The notes beneath the pieces were generated by a model. The model saw only the letters and a list, made by a program, of their open reading frames with translations, had not been told where the DNA came from and searched no databases. From positions 310,001 through 374,000 of the forward strand of contig NZ_LMMJ01000009.1 in NCBI RefSeq assembly GCF_001422205.1: a stretch of 64,000 nucleotides of DNA, read 5' to 3'. Made by a program: the position numbers and the translations under genes. Origin of the DNA: Curtobacterium sp. Leaf261. GTDB taxonomy: Bacteria; Actinomycetota; Actinomycetes; Actinomycetales; Microbacteriaceae. Positions 25,535 to 36,220 of this stretch are shown here, in pieces; the stretch's first letter is position 1, and each line of letters opens with the position of its first letter.

Positions 25535-26562
25535 TTGGTGCCCCAGCTCTCGAGCTCGACCTTGTCGATCCACGGACGACCAGCGGACTCGAGCGCTTCG
25601 ATGTCGGCGTCCACCATGATCCGGGCGAGTTCGGCGGTGTCGACGGTCGCCTTCCAGCCGAGCTTCTCCTCGGCCTTCGAGGCGTCCCCGACGAGCGCGT
25701 CGACCTCGGATGGACGCAGGTACCGCTCGTCGAACTTGGCGTGCTCCTGCCAGTCGAGCCCGGCGTGCTGGAACGCCGTCTCCAGGAAGTCGCGCACCGT
25801 GAAGTTCCCACCGGTCGCGAGCACGAAGTCGTCCGGCTCGTCGACCTGGAGCATCCGCCACATGCCCTCGACGTACTCGGCGGCGTACCCCCAGTCGCGG
25901 ACGGAGTCGAGGTTGCCGAGGTAGACGTCGTCCTGCCGACCGGCCTTGATCGCGGCGACCGCGCGGGTGATCTTGCGTGTCACGAACGTCTCGCCACGGC
26001 GGGGTGACTCGTGGTTGAACAGGATCCCGTTCACGGCGAACATGCCGTACGCCTCGCGGTAGTTCCGGGTCACCCAGTAGCTGTAGACCTTGGCGGCACC
26101 GTACGGCGAGCGCGGCCAGAACGGCGTGTCCTCGTTCTGCGGTGGCGGGGTCGCGCCGAACATCTCCGACGACGACGCCTGGTAGAAGCGCGTGTGGATC
26201 CCGGACATCCGGACGGCCTCGAGCATCCGCATCGCGCCGACGCCCGTGGTGTCGCCGGTGTGCTCGGGCTCGTCGAACGACACCCGGACGTGCGACTGCG
26301 CGGCGAGGTTGTAGACCTCGTCCGGCTTGAGCTCGCCGAGCAGGCTCACGAGCCGCGCACCGTCGCTGAGGTCGCCGTAGTGCAGGAACAGCTTGGCGGT
26401 CGGGTCGTGCGGGTCGACGTACAGGTGGTCGATCCGCGACGTGTTGAACGTCGAGGCCCGACGGATCAGGCCGTGCACCTCGTACCCCTTGCGGAGCAGG
26501 AGTTCGGCGAGGTAGGAGCCGTCCTGGCCGGTGATGCCCGTGATGAAGGCGCGCTTGGTCAT
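25531..26562 (-). CDS. gmd: GDP-mannose 4,6-dehydratase
   Basis: First committed enzyme of GDP-fucose synthesis, 343 aa, NADP-dependent SDR. The loop [23 protein letters not shown] starts at residue 8, and [24 protein letters not shown] and the catalytic [10 protein letters not shown] are all present and diagnostic. ATG 26562 overlaps the stop of the upstream glycosyltransferase. Substrate GDP-mannose must come from genes outside the window. Confidence 0.97.
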   Translation of the reverse strand: MTKRAFITGITGQDGSYLAELLLRKGYEVHGLIRRASTFNTSRIDHLYVDPHDPTAKLFLHYGDLSDGARLVSLLGELKPDEVYNLAAQSHVRVSFDEPEHTGDTTGVGAMRMLEAVRMSGIHTRFYQASSSEMFGATPPPQNEDTPFWPRSPYGAAKVYSYWVTRNYREAYGMFAVNGILFNHESPRRGETFVTRKITRAVAAIKAGRQDDVYLGNLDSVRDWGYAAEYVEGMWRMLQVDEPDDFVLATGGNFTVRDFLETAFQHAGLDWQEHAKFDERYLRPSEVDALVGDASKAEEKLGWKATVDTAELARIMVDADIEALESAGRPWIDKVELESWGTK

Positions 26563-27839
26563 TGGTTCCCCAGAGTGCGAGAGGTGGAGGTCCGTCCCGA
26601 GGGCCGAGCGGCGCCGGAACGGAGATCGGCGAGGATCTGAGCATATCGATCCATCGCGGCCCCCTCGGAGAGGTGCTCGCGGCGGAACGCGAGCCCTGCG
26701 CGCCCGAGCGAGTCCGCCCGGGCGTGGTCTGCTCCGAGCTGTTCGGCCGCGTCGACCAGCGCTGCGGGGTCCCCGGCGGGCACGACAACTCCCCCGCCGG
26801 CGCGGAGCACCTCGCTCTCGGTGACGCTCCCGGGGTCCGTCGCGGCCAGGACCGGGCGACCGGCGTTGAAGTACGACGTGAGCTTGCTCGGGACGGCCAT
26901 GCCGGCCACGCCCGGCTTCTCGTTGACCAGCAGCACGTCGGCGGCCTGCAACACCGCCTGGAAGTCCTCGTCGGGGAGCGAGTCGACGATCTCGATGGTC
27001 GGGATGCCCATCGAGCTGCCGACGAGCGCCTCGCGCTGACTCCCGCCGCCGATCATGACGAACCGGACCCGACTCGACCGGAAGTCAGCGAGCTTCGCCG
27101 CCTCGATGACGTTCGAGAGCCCCTGCTTCACGCCCATCGCCCCCGCGTGCACCACGACGATGTCCGAGTCGGTCCAGCGGAAGCGCGCGCGGACGGCGGC
27201 ACGGTTGATCGAGGGCCGGTCCTGCAGGTGGGTCCAGTTCCGGACGACGACGGTGGAGTCCTCCGACCCGCCGAGGTCCGCGAGCACGTGGCTCCGGAAC
27301 CGGTCGTGGATGACGGCGACGACGTCCGAGTGCCTGATCGTCCAGGCCTCCACGCGTGCCATGACCGCGGCCACTCGGCTCGAGCCCTGCCCGGTCTCGG
27401 TGATCCCCAGCGAGTAGAGGTCCTGGATCCACGTGAGCACCGGCGTCCGGCGTCCGGTGAGCCGCAACCGCATGATCGTCATCGCGCTCGCGAACAGGCT
27501 CGGGGAGACGAGCACGATGACGTCCGCTCTCCCCCACCAGGCCGCCACGGCTCGGAGCCCGAAGCTGATCTCCGACAGCAGCCGCAGGACGCCCCGCGGC
27601 CGCTGCGGCACGAAGTGTCGCCTCCGGGAGACCCGCACTCCGTCGACAACGCGGGTGTCCGACCACTTGGCGCCGAACGGCAACGTCCAGCTCGGGTAGT
27701 GCGGATGCGTCGTGATGACCCTGGTGCGCCAACCCCGCGCAACGAGGCCACGGGCGAACGCTGTCGTGTACGGAGCGATGCCGGTCGTCTCGGGCGCGTA
27801 GTTCAGACCAACGATGACGATGGTCCCTCGGGTTTCCAC
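26559..27839 (-). CDS. Glycosyltransferase family 4, WcaI-like
   Basis: Cytosolic or membrane-associated GT-B transferase of 426 aa. The N-terminal domain has [24 protein letters not shown] and THPHYPSW, a pattern seen in colanic-acid WcaI-type enzymes. The C-terminal domain has [20 protein letters not shown] and [31 protein letters not shown]. The link to gmd and fcl by overlaps suggests it transfers fucose or acts on a fucose-containing unit. The start is taken as GTG 27839, one codon before the first beta strand; longer starts are possible. Confidence 0.88.
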   Translation of the reverse strand: METRGTIVIVGLNYAPETTGIAPYTTAFARGLVARGWRTRVITTHPHYPSWTLPFGAKWSDTRVVDGVRVSRRRHFVPQRPRGVLRLLSEISFGLRAVAAWWGRADVIVLVSPSLFASAMTIMRLRLTGRRTPVLTWIQDLYSLGITETGQGSSRVAAVMARVEAWTIRHSDVVAVIHDRFRSHVLADLGGSEDSTVVVRNWTHLQDRPSINRAAVRARFRWTDSDIVVVHAGAMGVKQGLSNVIEAAKLADFRSSRVRFVMIGGGSQREALVGSSMGIPTIEIVDSLPDEDFQAVLQAADVLLVNEKPGVAGMAVPSKLTSYFNAGRPVLAATDPGSVTESEVLRAGGGVVVPAGDPAALVDAAEQLGADHARADSLGRAGLAFRREHLSEGAAMDRYAQILADLRSGAARPSGRTSTSRTLGNQ

Positions 27840-27978
27840 CCGGGCGACGATAACAGGGCGGGACGACGATGAGGGCGCTGTCCTCCGGGGCGGAACAGGC
27901 GGGATCCCGGACCCGAGTCGGTCGCGCTGAGCATTCTCACAGTTGTGGGTGGATACGGTCCTCCCAACCGAACGGGGT

Positions 27979-29127
27979 GTGAGCAACGTGGCTCGAGTGA
28001 CGATCGTGCAGCCGTACGTGCCCCAGTACCGGGTGGCGCTGTTCGAGCTCGTGAGTGCAGGGCTCCGCCGACACGGACACGAGTTGTCCATCGTCACCGG
28101 GACGCCGGACGGAACACAGGCTTCGCGCGCAGACGGCGCCATGATGTCCGAGCAGCGGTCGTCCACGCGCGAGCACTCGTATCGACTCGGTGCTCGACAC
28201 ATCAGATCGGTCACGACCCGGGCCGACCTCCGTGACGCCGATGCGCTGGTCGTCGAACTCGCAGCCGGATCCCTCGACACTCTCCGCGCGCTGCTTCCCC
28301 CGCACCGCGCTCCCGTTGCGGTCTGGGGTCATGTGGGCGACTACGTGGTGCCCGGTTCCCGCATCGGCCGAGCCGCCAAGCAGTGGCAGGTGCGAACAGC
28401 TGACCACGTCTTCGCCTACACCGAGTCGGGGGCGGCGCAGGCCGTGGCGTGGGGCGCTCGGTCCGACGCCGTGTCCACGCTGAACAACACGGTGGACCTG
28501 ACCGCGCTGAGCACGGCGGTCACCGAGGTCCGCGCCGTCGCGGCGAGCGTGGTCCGTCGCGAGCTGGAGGCACCGGACCGCCCGACCTTCGCGTTCATCG
28601 GAGGGGTCGACTCGGTCAAGCGAGTCGACATCCTGGCGGAGGCGCTCCAGCTCCTCCATGACCAGGGAGAGCAGGTCCATGTCCTCGTGGCCGGGGAGGG
28701 GAACGAGGATCATCTCCTCGCACCCGCGGTCCACCGGGGCCAGGTGACCATGCTGGGTCGTGCCGATGACGACTGCAAGGCCCGGATGGCGCGGATCTCC
28801 CTCGCACTCCTGAACCCGGGGCGGGTGGGCCTGATCGCCCCCGAGTCGTTCGTCCTCGGCCTGCCGATCATCACGACGACCGGCGCTCGACATGCTCCGG
28901 AGTGGGACTACCTGGAGATCGGTGTCGACAGCGACATGGTCGCCGGGAACGGTGCGGCGTTCGCAGCGGCCGTGCGGCGACTCGTCCGGGAGCCAGAGCG
29001 CACCGCCCGCATGCAGCACGCCGCGCTGGCGAAGGCCGGCATGCCCTCACTCACTGCGATGGCAGACACGTTCGTGCAAGGCGTCGTGACGATGCTCGAC
29101 ACGCGTCCCTCGACCTCTCCGCACTGA
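27979..29127 (+). CDS. Glycosyltransferase family 4-like
   Basis: GT-B-type transferase of about 382 aa. It starts ARVTIVQPYVPQYRVALFELV, has the mid-protein TFAFIGGVDSVKRVDILAEAL that opens the donor-binding domain, and ends with IAPESFVLGLPIITTTGARH. The usual EX7E region is loose (APESFVLGLPI). Start choice is uncertain: GTG 27979 or 27988, or TTG 27943 further upstream. First gene of the plus-strand glycosyltransferase block, divergent from the WcaI-like gene. Donor and acceptor are unknown. Confidence 0.82.
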   Translation: MSNVARVTIVQPYVPQYRVALFELVSAGLRRHGHELSIVTGTPDGTQASRADGAMMSEQRSSTREHSYRLGARHIRSVTTRADLRDADALVVELAAGSLDTLRALLPPHRAPVAVWGHVGDYVVPGSRIGRAAKQWQVRTADHVFAYTESGAAQAVAWGARSDAVSTLNNTVDLTALSTAVTEVRAVAASVVRRELEAPDRPTFAFIGGVDSVKRVDILAEALQLLHDQGEQVHVLVAGEGNEDHLLAPAVHRGQVTMLGRADDDCKARMARISLALLNPGRVGLIAPESFVLGLPIITTTGARHAPEWDYLEIGVDSDMVAGNGAAFAAAVRRLVREPERTARMQHAALAKAGMPSLTAMADTFVQGVVTMLDTRPSTSPH

Positions 29128-29211
29128 AGCAGGCTCATCTAAGCTGCTCCCATCGCGCACCGTTCTCGGTCGCGGATCAGCAGCCCACACCGGGCAGCAT
29201 CAGGGGAGACC

Positions 29212-29811
29212 GTGGATCAGGACGACACCCGTATGCCAGAAGTGCCGGTCGTCAGCCTCGCCGATGCGCCGGGGGAACGCCGGTCATGGGACCGCCCCGT
29301 CGCCGTCGTCTACCTCTGGTCGATCGTCGAGCTCCTGCTGGTCACGAACCCGTGGCAGATCAGCTCCTCCTTGCGTGTCCGCGCGCTCCGGTGGTTCGGT
29401 GCGGACATCGGCGACCACGTCACGTTCCGGCCACGAACCAGGGTCCGGTTCCCGTGGAAGCTGCACATCGGTGCGAACTCGTGGATCGGCGAGGGCGTCT
29501 GGTTCCACAACCAGGACCACGTCCACATCGGCCATGACGTCGTGATCTCGCAGGAGACGTTCCTCACCACGGGGAGTCACGCCCACCGACACGACATGTC
29601 GCTGATCACCCGACCGATCAGGATCGACGACGGCGTCTGGGTGACGTCGCGGTGCATCGTGCTCGGCGGAACACACATGGGCCGCTCCTCGCTTGCCCGG
29701 CCGATGTCCCGCGTGAGCGGCGACGTCCCGCCGAACACCGTGGTCGACGGCGTGCCGGCGCTTCCGGTCGGCACGCGGTTCCCCGCCGAGGACCGGCGTC
29801 ACCGACGATGA
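29212..29811 (+). CDS. WcaF-like hexapeptide O-acyltransferase
   Basis: A 199-residue left-handed beta-helix acyltransferase. Hexapeptide repeats run through IGDHVTFRPRTRVRF, HIGANSWIGEGVWF, HIGHDVVISQETFL and DGVWVTSRCIVLGG, with the active-site His region GSHAHRHD. WcaF-type enzymes O-acetylate sugars of exopolysaccharide repeat units. GTG 29212 follows GGGGAGACC. Its stop overlaps the start of the double glycosyltransferase (ATGA). Confidence 0.9.
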   Translation: MDQDDTRMPEVPVVSLADAPGERRSWDRPVAVVYLWSIVELLLVTNPWQISSSLRVRALRWFGADIGDHVTFRPRTRVRFPWKLHIGANSWIGEGVWFHNQDHVHIGHDVVISQETFLTTGSHAHRHDMSLITRPIRIDDGVWVTSRCIVLGGTHMGRSSLARPMSRVSGDVPPNTVVDGVPALPVGTRFPAEDRRHRR

Positions 29812-32132
29812 GGATCGTCCAGTTCGTCTCCTACGTCTCCGCCGACGGAGCGTTCGGCGGACCAGTCGCGGTCGCTGTCGCCCAGGCACGCGAGCTGGCG
29901 CGCCGCGGTCACGACGTCGTGTTGCTCGCCGGGTGGGACGGGGGCGCCGAGCTCCGGGTCCCCGGCGTCAAGGTCGTGCTGGCGCGAGTCCAACGCATCC
30001 CTGGTCTCGGGTTCAGCGGACTGCGGTCCCGCGGAGTCCGGACCTGGCTGGCCGACAACGCTGACCAGATCGACGTCCTCCATGTCCACGCCGGTCGCCA
30101 CCTGATCGATCTCGAGGTCGCACTCGCCGCTCGTCGTCTGGGCATCCGGTACGTCCTGCAGACCCACGGCATGGTGATGCCCGGCGGCGGTCCGCTCCCC
30201 CGGGTCGTCGACGTCGCGTTGACCGCCAGAGCGATCGACGGAGCGGCAGTCGTCCTCGCGCTCACCGACGCCGAGGACCACGCGTTGCGCACACAGTTCG
30301 AGCACGCCGCGGTCGCCCGGATCCGGAACGGTGTGGAGGCCCGCGAGTCGGACATGTGGATCCCGTCTGCAGACCGGCAGGACGAAGTGGTGTTCCTGGC
30401 ACGCCTCCATCCCCGGAAGCGAGTCCTCGCGTTCGCCGAGATGGCGGCGTCCGTCAGCGCCGAGCGGCCCGGAACCCGGTTCGTCGTCATCGGCCCGGAC
30501 GAGGGCGATCTCGAGGCACTGCGGTCGTACATCACCGAGCACCCCGACGTCCCGATCTCCTACGAGGGGGCGCTCGCACCCGGTGCCGCCGCCGAGCGCC
30601 TGTCGACCGCGGCGGTCTTCGTCCTCCCGAGCTTCGGCGAGGTCTTCCCGATGACGGTCCTCGAAGCCATGTCTGCCGGTACACCGGTGGTGCTCACCGA
30701 GGACTGCGGCATCGCCGACGAGCTGCGTGGGCTCGACGCCGCGCTGGTCACCGACGGGTCCCCCGAGGACCTCGCTCGGGCTGTCCGGTCCGTGCTCTCG
30801 AGCGGCGACGCCCGCAGTCGGCTCGAACGAGGGATGCGGAACGCACTGGCCGGCGCGTTCTCTGTGGCAGCTGTCGTCGACACGCTCCTGCAGCACTACA
30901 GCCCGGGAGCGCACCGCCCCCGGCGTCCGTCCGTCGTGTGGCTGACCAATGCTGCGCCCCCGTACCGCGTGCCGGTCTGGAACGCTCTCGCGCAGGACAC
31001 CGACCTCGATGTCTGGCTCCTGGAGACGGACGAACACCTGCAGCGCGACGACAACAACCGTGGCGACGACTGGGCCGTCGGCGATCGCGAGTCCCCGTAC
31101 ACGACCACGTTCCTCCGGAGCCACGTCGTCCGCCGAGGCGAAGCACGTCACTACGTCACGGGTTGGATCCGCCCGTCCGCCCTCCGCGGCAGGGACGCGA
31201 TCCTCATCGGTGGGTGGGACTCCCCCGCCTACTGGATCGCTTCGTGGTCCGCCAAGCTCGCCGGCGTGCGTCGCGTCGGCTTCTACGAATCCCACCGGCT
31301 CTCGCAACAGCACACCGGCGGGATCGTCGCGCGCGTCCGGCGGGCGTTCTTCCGGAGCATGGACGGGGTGGTGGTCCCCGGGATCGCCGCACGGGATACG
31401 CTCCTCGCCGAGGGCGTCGACCCGGATCGCATCAGCGTCGGCTTCAACGCCGTCGACGTCCAGACGATCCACGATCGCACGTCGGCCGCGCGCGCCCGTG
31501 TTGTCGAGCCCACCGGCCCGGTGGGCCGCCGTCTGCTGTGCATCGGGCAGCTGATCCCCCGGAAGAACGTTGCCAGCCTCATCGAGGCGCTGGCTGCGCC
31601 AGAGCTCGAGGAGGCGACCCTGACCGTGATCGGGACGGGTCCCGACCGTGAGCCGCTCGAGCGCCTGGTCGCGCGCCTCGGACTGGAGGAACGGATCACG
31701 TTCGCCGGGTACGTCCCGTCGTCAGCGCTGCCCGACTTCTTCGCAGTCCACGACGTGCTCGTACATCCCGCACTCCAGGAGGTCTGGGGACTCACCGTCA
31801 ACGAAGCCCTGGCCGCAGGTCTGACCGTCGTGGTCGGGGAGCACGCCGGCGTCACCCCGTCTGTTCGCGGGATGCGCGGTGTCCACACGACCGGGGTGTC
31901 GGCATCCGAGCTCCGCCGCGCCGTCCTCGGAGCCATTCCCGCAGAGCCAGTGAACAACCCAGAGATGCTCCGGCATACGCCCGAGGTCTTCGCGGATATG
32001 TTCTTACGGTCGATGCTGATCACCCGCTTTGATAGCCCATACCATCCCGCCGATCTACGCAGAATGGTAATAGTCCGAAATCACGGTCACCAGACCTGCA
32101 GCAACGATTCCGGTTCAGCAGCCCCCGTCTAG
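29808..32132 (+). CDS. Double glycosyltransferase: two GT4 domains in one chain
   Basis: A 774-residue fusion. Unit 1 (about residues 1-370) has GGPVAVAVAQARELARRGHDVVL, VVFLARLHPRKRVLAFAEMA and PSFGEVFPMTVLEAMSAGTPVVL. Unit 2 (from about 378) begins SVVWLTNAAPPYRVPVWNAL and has LCIGQLIPRKNVASLIEALA and HPALQEVWGLTVNEALAAG. Each carries its own EX7E-type donor site, so it can probably add two sugars. The last 45 or so residues come from A/T-rich DNA and look unlike the family; this is where base composition changes. Start ATG 29808 overlaps the WcaF-like gene. Confidence 0.88.
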   Translation: MRIVQFVSYVSADGAFGGPVAVAVAQARELARRGHDVVLLAGWDGGAELRVPGVKVVLARVQRIPGLGFSGLRSRGVRTWLADNADQIDVLHVHAGRHLIDLEVALAARRLGIRYVLQTHGMVMPGGGPLPRVVDVALTARAIDGAAVVLALTDAEDHALRTQFEHAAVARIRNGVEARESDMWIPSADRQDEVVFLARLHPRKRVLAFAEMAASVSAERPGTRFVVIGPDEGDLEALRSYITEHPDVPISYEGALAPGAAAERLSTAAVFVLPSFGEVFPMTVLEAMSAGTPVVLTEDCGIADELRGLDAALVTDGSPEDLARAVRSVLSSGDARSRLERGMRNALAGAFSVAAVVDTLLQHYSPGAHRPRRPSVVWLTNAAPPYRVPVWNALAQDTDLDVWLLETDEHLQRDDNNRGDDWAVGDRESPYTTTFLRSHVVRRGEARHYVTGWIRPSALRGRDAILIGGWDSPAYWIASWSAKLAGVRRVGFYESHRLSQQHTGGIVARVRRAFFRSMDGVVVPGIAARDTLLAEGVDPDRISVGFNAVDVQTIHDRTSAARARVVEPTGPVGRRLLCIGQLIPRKNVASLIEALAAPELEEATLTVIGTGPDREPLERLVARLGLEERITFAGYVPSSALPDFFAVHDVLVHPALQEVWGLTVNEALAAGLTVVVGEHAGVTPSVRGMRGVHTTGVSASELRRAVLGAIPAEPVNNPEMLRHTPEVFADMFLRSMLITRFDSPYHPADLRRMVIVRNHGHQTCSNDSGSAAPV

Positions 32133-32178
32133 GACATAATGTCTTCCGCCCCGGATACCACCGCGAGATAGAAACCAG

Positions 32179-33438
32179 ATGGCACCCCTAACAACCGCCA
32201 GTTCGCTCACAAAAATGGTTGAGTTCACGAAGAAGCCTGCCGGGAAGATCGCGATCGACAGCGCGATCACAGCCGGAATCAACGCCGCTCTACTCATTGT
32301 GGGTTCTCGGTTCTTAAAATCGGCCGACCTGGGGCCGCTCACAATGATGCAGCTTTTCGCGTCGTCAGCAGTTATCCTTCAACGTTCCACACTTCTTTCG
32401 CCGGGACTTTCGGCTCGTCGTGCGCTCGGAGCAGAAGCCATAATTCCGCTGCGATGGGCTGTGGCATCCGTGCCCATTCTTACTTTGGTTGTCGTGTCGA
32501 TCGCGCCATTGGCCATGAACGCCACCCAACCTCGTTGGCAGGTGCTACTGGTCTGCGCAGCATTCACCGCATCCTTGCTCTTTCAAGATTTTGTCAGATA
32601 CGTGTTCATCTCCCATGACTCTGCAGGATTAGCGATTCGCATGGACTTTACATGGTTGGTATCAACCGCATGCCTCGTAGCCGTACCACTGCTACACCCG
32701 TCTTGGATGCTGCTCTCCACAACATGGGCAACTGCAGCCATCTCGTCCGCGGTACTCGCCGCTGCGACAGCGCACAGACGATTACGGACACCTCGGCTTG
32801 CCGTGAGGCTACGTGACACTCTCAAACTCGGTCGCTGGGGTGGTCTTGACAACCTTATGTCGATCATCGCGAATCTCGCCCCGATGGTCGTGACAACCTT
32901 GGTCCTCGCTACTCCCCTTGCCGCCTCGTACCGAATTCTCCAAACAGCGCTCGGGCCACTCAACATCATCAACACTACGTTGATCGTGACATTTGGCCTC
33001 GACAGCTACAAACTCACATCTGTGAATGAACTGAAAACTCTTGATCGCCGCGTGCGCAAGTCTGCGACCTACTTAGCCATTGGATCCGTGATCTACACCT
33101 CAGTAGCCTTTTTCCTAATTTCCAGCCTCGCGGGTATTGATTACAAAACCGCCGTTCGTGTAGGTGTGGTCCTAGCCATCGCTGCGCTTCTCGGCGCCGC
33201 AACAACCCCAGCAACTGCGGCCGCGTCCGCTCTTGGATACCAGGCAATCGGTGTAGCAATCAGGGTATTCGTCGTTGCAGCTTCTCTTCTAATCAGCTGG
33301 GCCGCAGCAATCGGCGGACCGATCCCTTGGGATGATCCAATCGGCGCCGTTTCAATTCTTGCGGCGACCCTCGGTCTCGCCGGATGGGGAACCGGTTATA
33401 TATTTGCTGCTCGACGGGAAAGGCTGCTGCTCACATGA
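32179..33438 (+). CDS. Flippase-like polysaccharide transporter (Wzx type)
   Basis: A 419-residue protein of about twelve hydrophobic segments with the layout of the polysaccharide-specific MATE-like fold (GKIAIDSAITAGINAALLIVGSRFLKSADLG at the N-terminus). It would flip the lipid-linked repeat unit to the outer face of the membrane. No single motif proves this; the call rests on topology, size and the polymerase right after it, whose ATG overlaps its TGA. DNA is A/T-richer than flanking genes and uses ATA, TTA and AAT codons. It lacks a clear ribosome-binding site at ATG 32179. Confidence 0.75.
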   Translation: MAPLTTASSLTKMVEFTKKPAGKIAIDSAITAGINAALLIVGSRFLKSADLGPLTMMQLFASSAVILQRSTLLSPGLSARRALGAEAIIPLRWAVASVPILTLVVVSIAPLAMNATQPRWQVLLVCAAFTASLLFQDFVRYVFISHDSAGLAIRMDFTWLVSTACLVAVPLLHPSWMLLSTTWATAAISSAVLAAATAHRRLRTPRLAVRLRDTLKLGRWGGLDNLMSIIANLAPMVVTTLVLATPLAASYRILQTALGPLNIINTTLIVTFGLDSYKLTSVNELKTLDRRVRKSATYLAIGSVIYTSVAFFLISSLAGIDYKTAVRVGVVLAIAALLGAATTPATAAASALGYQAIGVAIRVFVVAASLLISWAAAIGGPIPWDDPIGAVSILAATLGLAGWGTGYIFAARRERLLLT

Positions 33439-34961
33439 CCAAACTCCCGCAGTTCGGTCTCATATCAGCACTGGCTGTATTGGTCGCTACGGTTACGATG
33501 CTCGTGATCTCGATCGCCGACAGTTCGCCTCCAAGCGGCCAGGCGGCCCTCATTGGCATTTTGGGCGTGACGGTCGGACTCGTCATAGTCTTTATTATGC
33601 AGGTCCGATTTCCCCCACTCGGATCTTTTGCCATATATCTCTACTCGCATACCGCGATCTTCGTCATGCGCCCAGGTTACAATTCAATCTGGCAGGACGG
33701 CCGAAATATATTCGACCGATCGCAGACTGGGGAACCGATGATCAACGCAGGCCTGATCGGAGCATTCGGCTTCATTTGCGTAAGCCTCGGCTATGCTCTG
33801 AATGCGCCCGCTCGTCGCGCCGAGCGTTGGAAATCGACGGATTCGAACGTGGCCTCGTCCAAACACCAGTTTGAATGGGAGCCGCTGCACAAGAAACGAG
33901 AACACGCACTCGTTATCTTATGCGTGCTGACCTTTATCGCCGGTGTCTCGCTATATCTGCAGTACATTCAGCAGATCGGCGGGTTTCGAAGCTTTTTATC
34001 GATTAACGCCGGCCGCTCAGCCGAATTGACGCAAGCATTGGCAAGCTCGTCCGGGTATTTAGTGTCGGGGTTACTTTTAACTCTGGGCACGTCACTACTG
34101 CTGTTTACATACGGCTTGGCGCAGAAGCGCCGGCCATATGTCGTGACAGGCGGACTTTTCTTACTAATTGCAACGCTTCCGCAGCTGATGACGGGTAGCC
34201 GTTCAGTATTCGTACCATTAGCACTCTCGCTTTTGCTCATAATAATGCGTACTAGGCCACGACTCATCACGTGGCCCCGGGCTCTGTTATTTGGATTTCC
34301 CGCGTTTGTCCTTCTTTTTGTCGCTCCACGAATACTTCGAAGCGAAGTCACCGCATCGAACACGTTCTTGGATGCGCTGAGAGAATCGTTCTCGGTCAGA
34401 GCAATCATGGACGGATTTTTCGGTGGGTTTGATACCGCCATGATCGATGCATTCGCATTACAGATCGGCGCTCAATCGTCGGGCCGGATCCCATTCGCCG
34501 GAGGTTCGACCTATCTCGCAGCGATCCTCGCGTTCGTTCCACGGAACTTCTGGCCAGCAAAGCCACTCGCTGTTGATACCATCCTGAACCAGACTCTTTT
34601 CCCGGACACCGCAGCGAAGCACATCGGATTTTCGTTCGGCATATATAGCGAGCCGTACTTCAACTGGGGAATCATCGGAGTCGTACTGGTTGCGATCATC
34701 TTTGGTATTTCGTTAGGTAAGCTAGATAGATGGCTGACCAGTACGTCGTCCATCATCATATTTGTCGCAGTTGCTCTCTTCGCTGGTCAGGTTTTTACGT
34801 TAGTTCGAGGTAGTCTTTCTTTTGACTTGCAGCGGGTTCTCGTACCCCTAATTCCACTGTGCCTAATTTGGTTTATGGCCAAGGTGCTGACTCCGGGATC
34901 TGGGGACGCGCATCTCAATAGGATAACTAGGACTGACTTACAAGAAGAGCTGAGTTCATGA
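33435..34961 (+). CDS. Polysaccharide polymerase-like membrane protein (Wzy type)
   Basis: A 508-residue membrane protein with about twelve helices and a long outward loop (roughly residues 295-370). O-antigen and EPS polymerases show this plan and little sequence conservation. The motif stretch TGSRSVFVPLALSLLLI resembles the 'oligosaccharide repeat unit polymerase' family. It uses TTA codons (for example in GFRSFLSIN), rare in high-GC actinobacteria. Flanked by the flippase and a glycosyltransferase with ATGA overlaps on both sides. Function is inferred from topology and context. Confidence 0.78.
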   Translation: MTKLPQFGLISALAVLVATVTMLVISIADSSPPSGQAALIGILGVTVGLVIVFIMQVRFPPLGSFAIYLYSHTAIFVMRPGYNSIWQDGRNIFDRSQTGEPMINAGLIGAFGFICVSLGYALNAPARRAERWKSTDSNVASSKHQFEWEPLHKKREHALVILCVLTFIAGVSLYLQYIQQIGGFRSFLSINAGRSAELTQALASSSGYLVSGLLLTLGTSLLLFTYGLAQKRRPYVVTGGLFLLIATLPQLMTGSRSVFVPLALSLLLIIMRTRPRLITWPRALLFGFPAFVLLFVAPRILRSEVTASNTFLDALRESFSVRAIMDGFFGGFDTAMIDAFALQIGAQSSGRIPFAGGSTYLAAILAFVPRNFWPAKPLAVDTILNQTLFPDTAAKHIGFSFGIYSEPYFNWGIIGVVLVAIIFGISLGKLDRWLTSTSSIIIFVAVALFAGQVFTLVRGSLSFDLQRVLVPLIPLCLIWFMAKVLTPGSGDAHLNRITRTDLQEELSS

Positions 34962-36220
34962 TACGTGAGATCCCGAGTGTTGCGGTCTACAACTCCGGCA
35001 CGCACCCAGAGCCGCCGTACTGGGCGGCTGCCGCAAATCATGCAGGCCTACGTTGCGCTTATCTGACGTCGACGTCGTTCAAGTCGTCTTCTGCACTTAT
35101 GCGCTTGGCGCGCTCCTCCCTTATGGCTAGGACTCCAATTGGCGCAACAGTTCTTCGGCGAACGCTCCCGGTTTCTATGGACGGTTGCGAGGTGGTCGGC
35201 GTTAGCCGGATGCGAGCGCTGTCCGAACAGCTCCGCCAGGCCTTCGGAGCGGAGGGGGACGATCTAGTAGATGCGCGGATGACCGCGTTTCGGCGCTCCT
35301 CAGCACGTTGGACTCAGCGGAACGGTCCGAATATTATAGTTGCACAATACACTTCAGCGCTGGGCGCATTTGAATCGCAACCAGGCACGCGCAGAGTTCT
35401 GTTGTATCCGATCGCTCACCACGACTGGATGGCCGATGAGCTTGAGATCGAGGCACAGCGCAATCCTTCCTGGAGGGAGTTTCTGCAGGGTCGATATTCG
35501 CCACCAGCGAAGAAGTCTCTTTTAGATCGAGAAATTGAGTTAGCATCATCGATTGTCGTTCCTAGTAATTTTGCGAAGCAAAGTTTCATCGAGCGCGGCG
35601 TTGATCCATCGCGCTTGCACGTCATTAGTTTGGGAGCTACATCGGTAGATCCTGCCTTGCATGACCGGCCGGGCGGATTTCGACCATCGCAAAAGCGAGG
35701 ATCTGCTTTGAGGGTGTTGTTTGCTGGTCAGGTCAATCAACGTAAAGGTATCTCGTATCTCCTCGAGGCCGTCGCGAACCTGGGTAAACACGTCGCTGAG
35801 CTTGAAATAATTGGACCATCTACGGAACGTATGCGAGAACGTTTGCAGGCCTACCGTGAGAACGTGGTTCTTTCTTCGCCGGTGCCGCGCAGACAATTGA
35901 TGCAGGCGATGGGACACGCGGATGTGCTTGTCCTACCCAGTCTCGCGGAGGGCTTTGGGCTAGTAGCCTTGGAGGCAATGGCAATGGGCACACCCGCCGT
36001 CGTGACTGAGAGGACCTTCGGGACTGACGTGATCACCTCCGGAATCGATGGTTGGGTGGTCGAATCCGGGTCAGCACAAGCCCTGGTGAAAGTTCTTCAA
36101 AGCCTGGCCGACGACCGTACTCTGCTCGCTGCCGCAGGTGTGGCTGCGAAGTCGACCGCCACTCGATTCACGTGGGACCGGTATGCCCGCAGCGCGGGTG
36201 AGTTCCTCATGACGCCGTAG
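34958..36220 (+). CDS. Glycosyltransferase family 4
   Basis: GT-B transferase of 420 aa. The donor-binding domain starts LRVLFAGQVNQRKGISYLLEAV and has VLVLPSLAEGFGLVALEAMAMGTPAVVT, a canonical EX7E block. The N-terminal acceptor domain is unusual (VAVYNSGTHPEPPYWAAAANHAG) and points to its own acceptor. ATG 34958 overlaps the polymerase stop. It is the last gene of the A/T-richer cassette and keeps many A/T-ending codons. Likely adds one sugar of the cassette-specific repeat unit. Confidence 0.9.
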   Translation: MIREIPSVAVYNSGTHPEPPYWAAAANHAGLRCAYLTSTSFKSSSALMRLARSSLMARTPIGATVLRRTLPVSMDGCEVVGVSRMRALSEQLRQAFGAEGDDLVDARMTAFRRSSARWTQRNGPNIIVAQYTSALGAFESQPGTRRVLLYPIAHHDWMADELEIEAQRNPSWREFLQGRYSPPAKKSLLDREIELASSIVVPSNFAKQSFIERGVDPSRLHVISLGATSVDPALHDRPGGFRPSQKRGSALRVLFAGQVNQRKGISYLLEAVANLGKHVAELEIIGPSTERMRERLQAYRENVVLSSPVPRRQLMQAMGHADVLVLPSLAEGFGLVALEAMAMGTPAVVTERTFGTDVITSGIDGWVVESGSAQALVKVLQSLADDRTLLAAAGVAAKSTATRFTWDRYARSAGEFLMTP

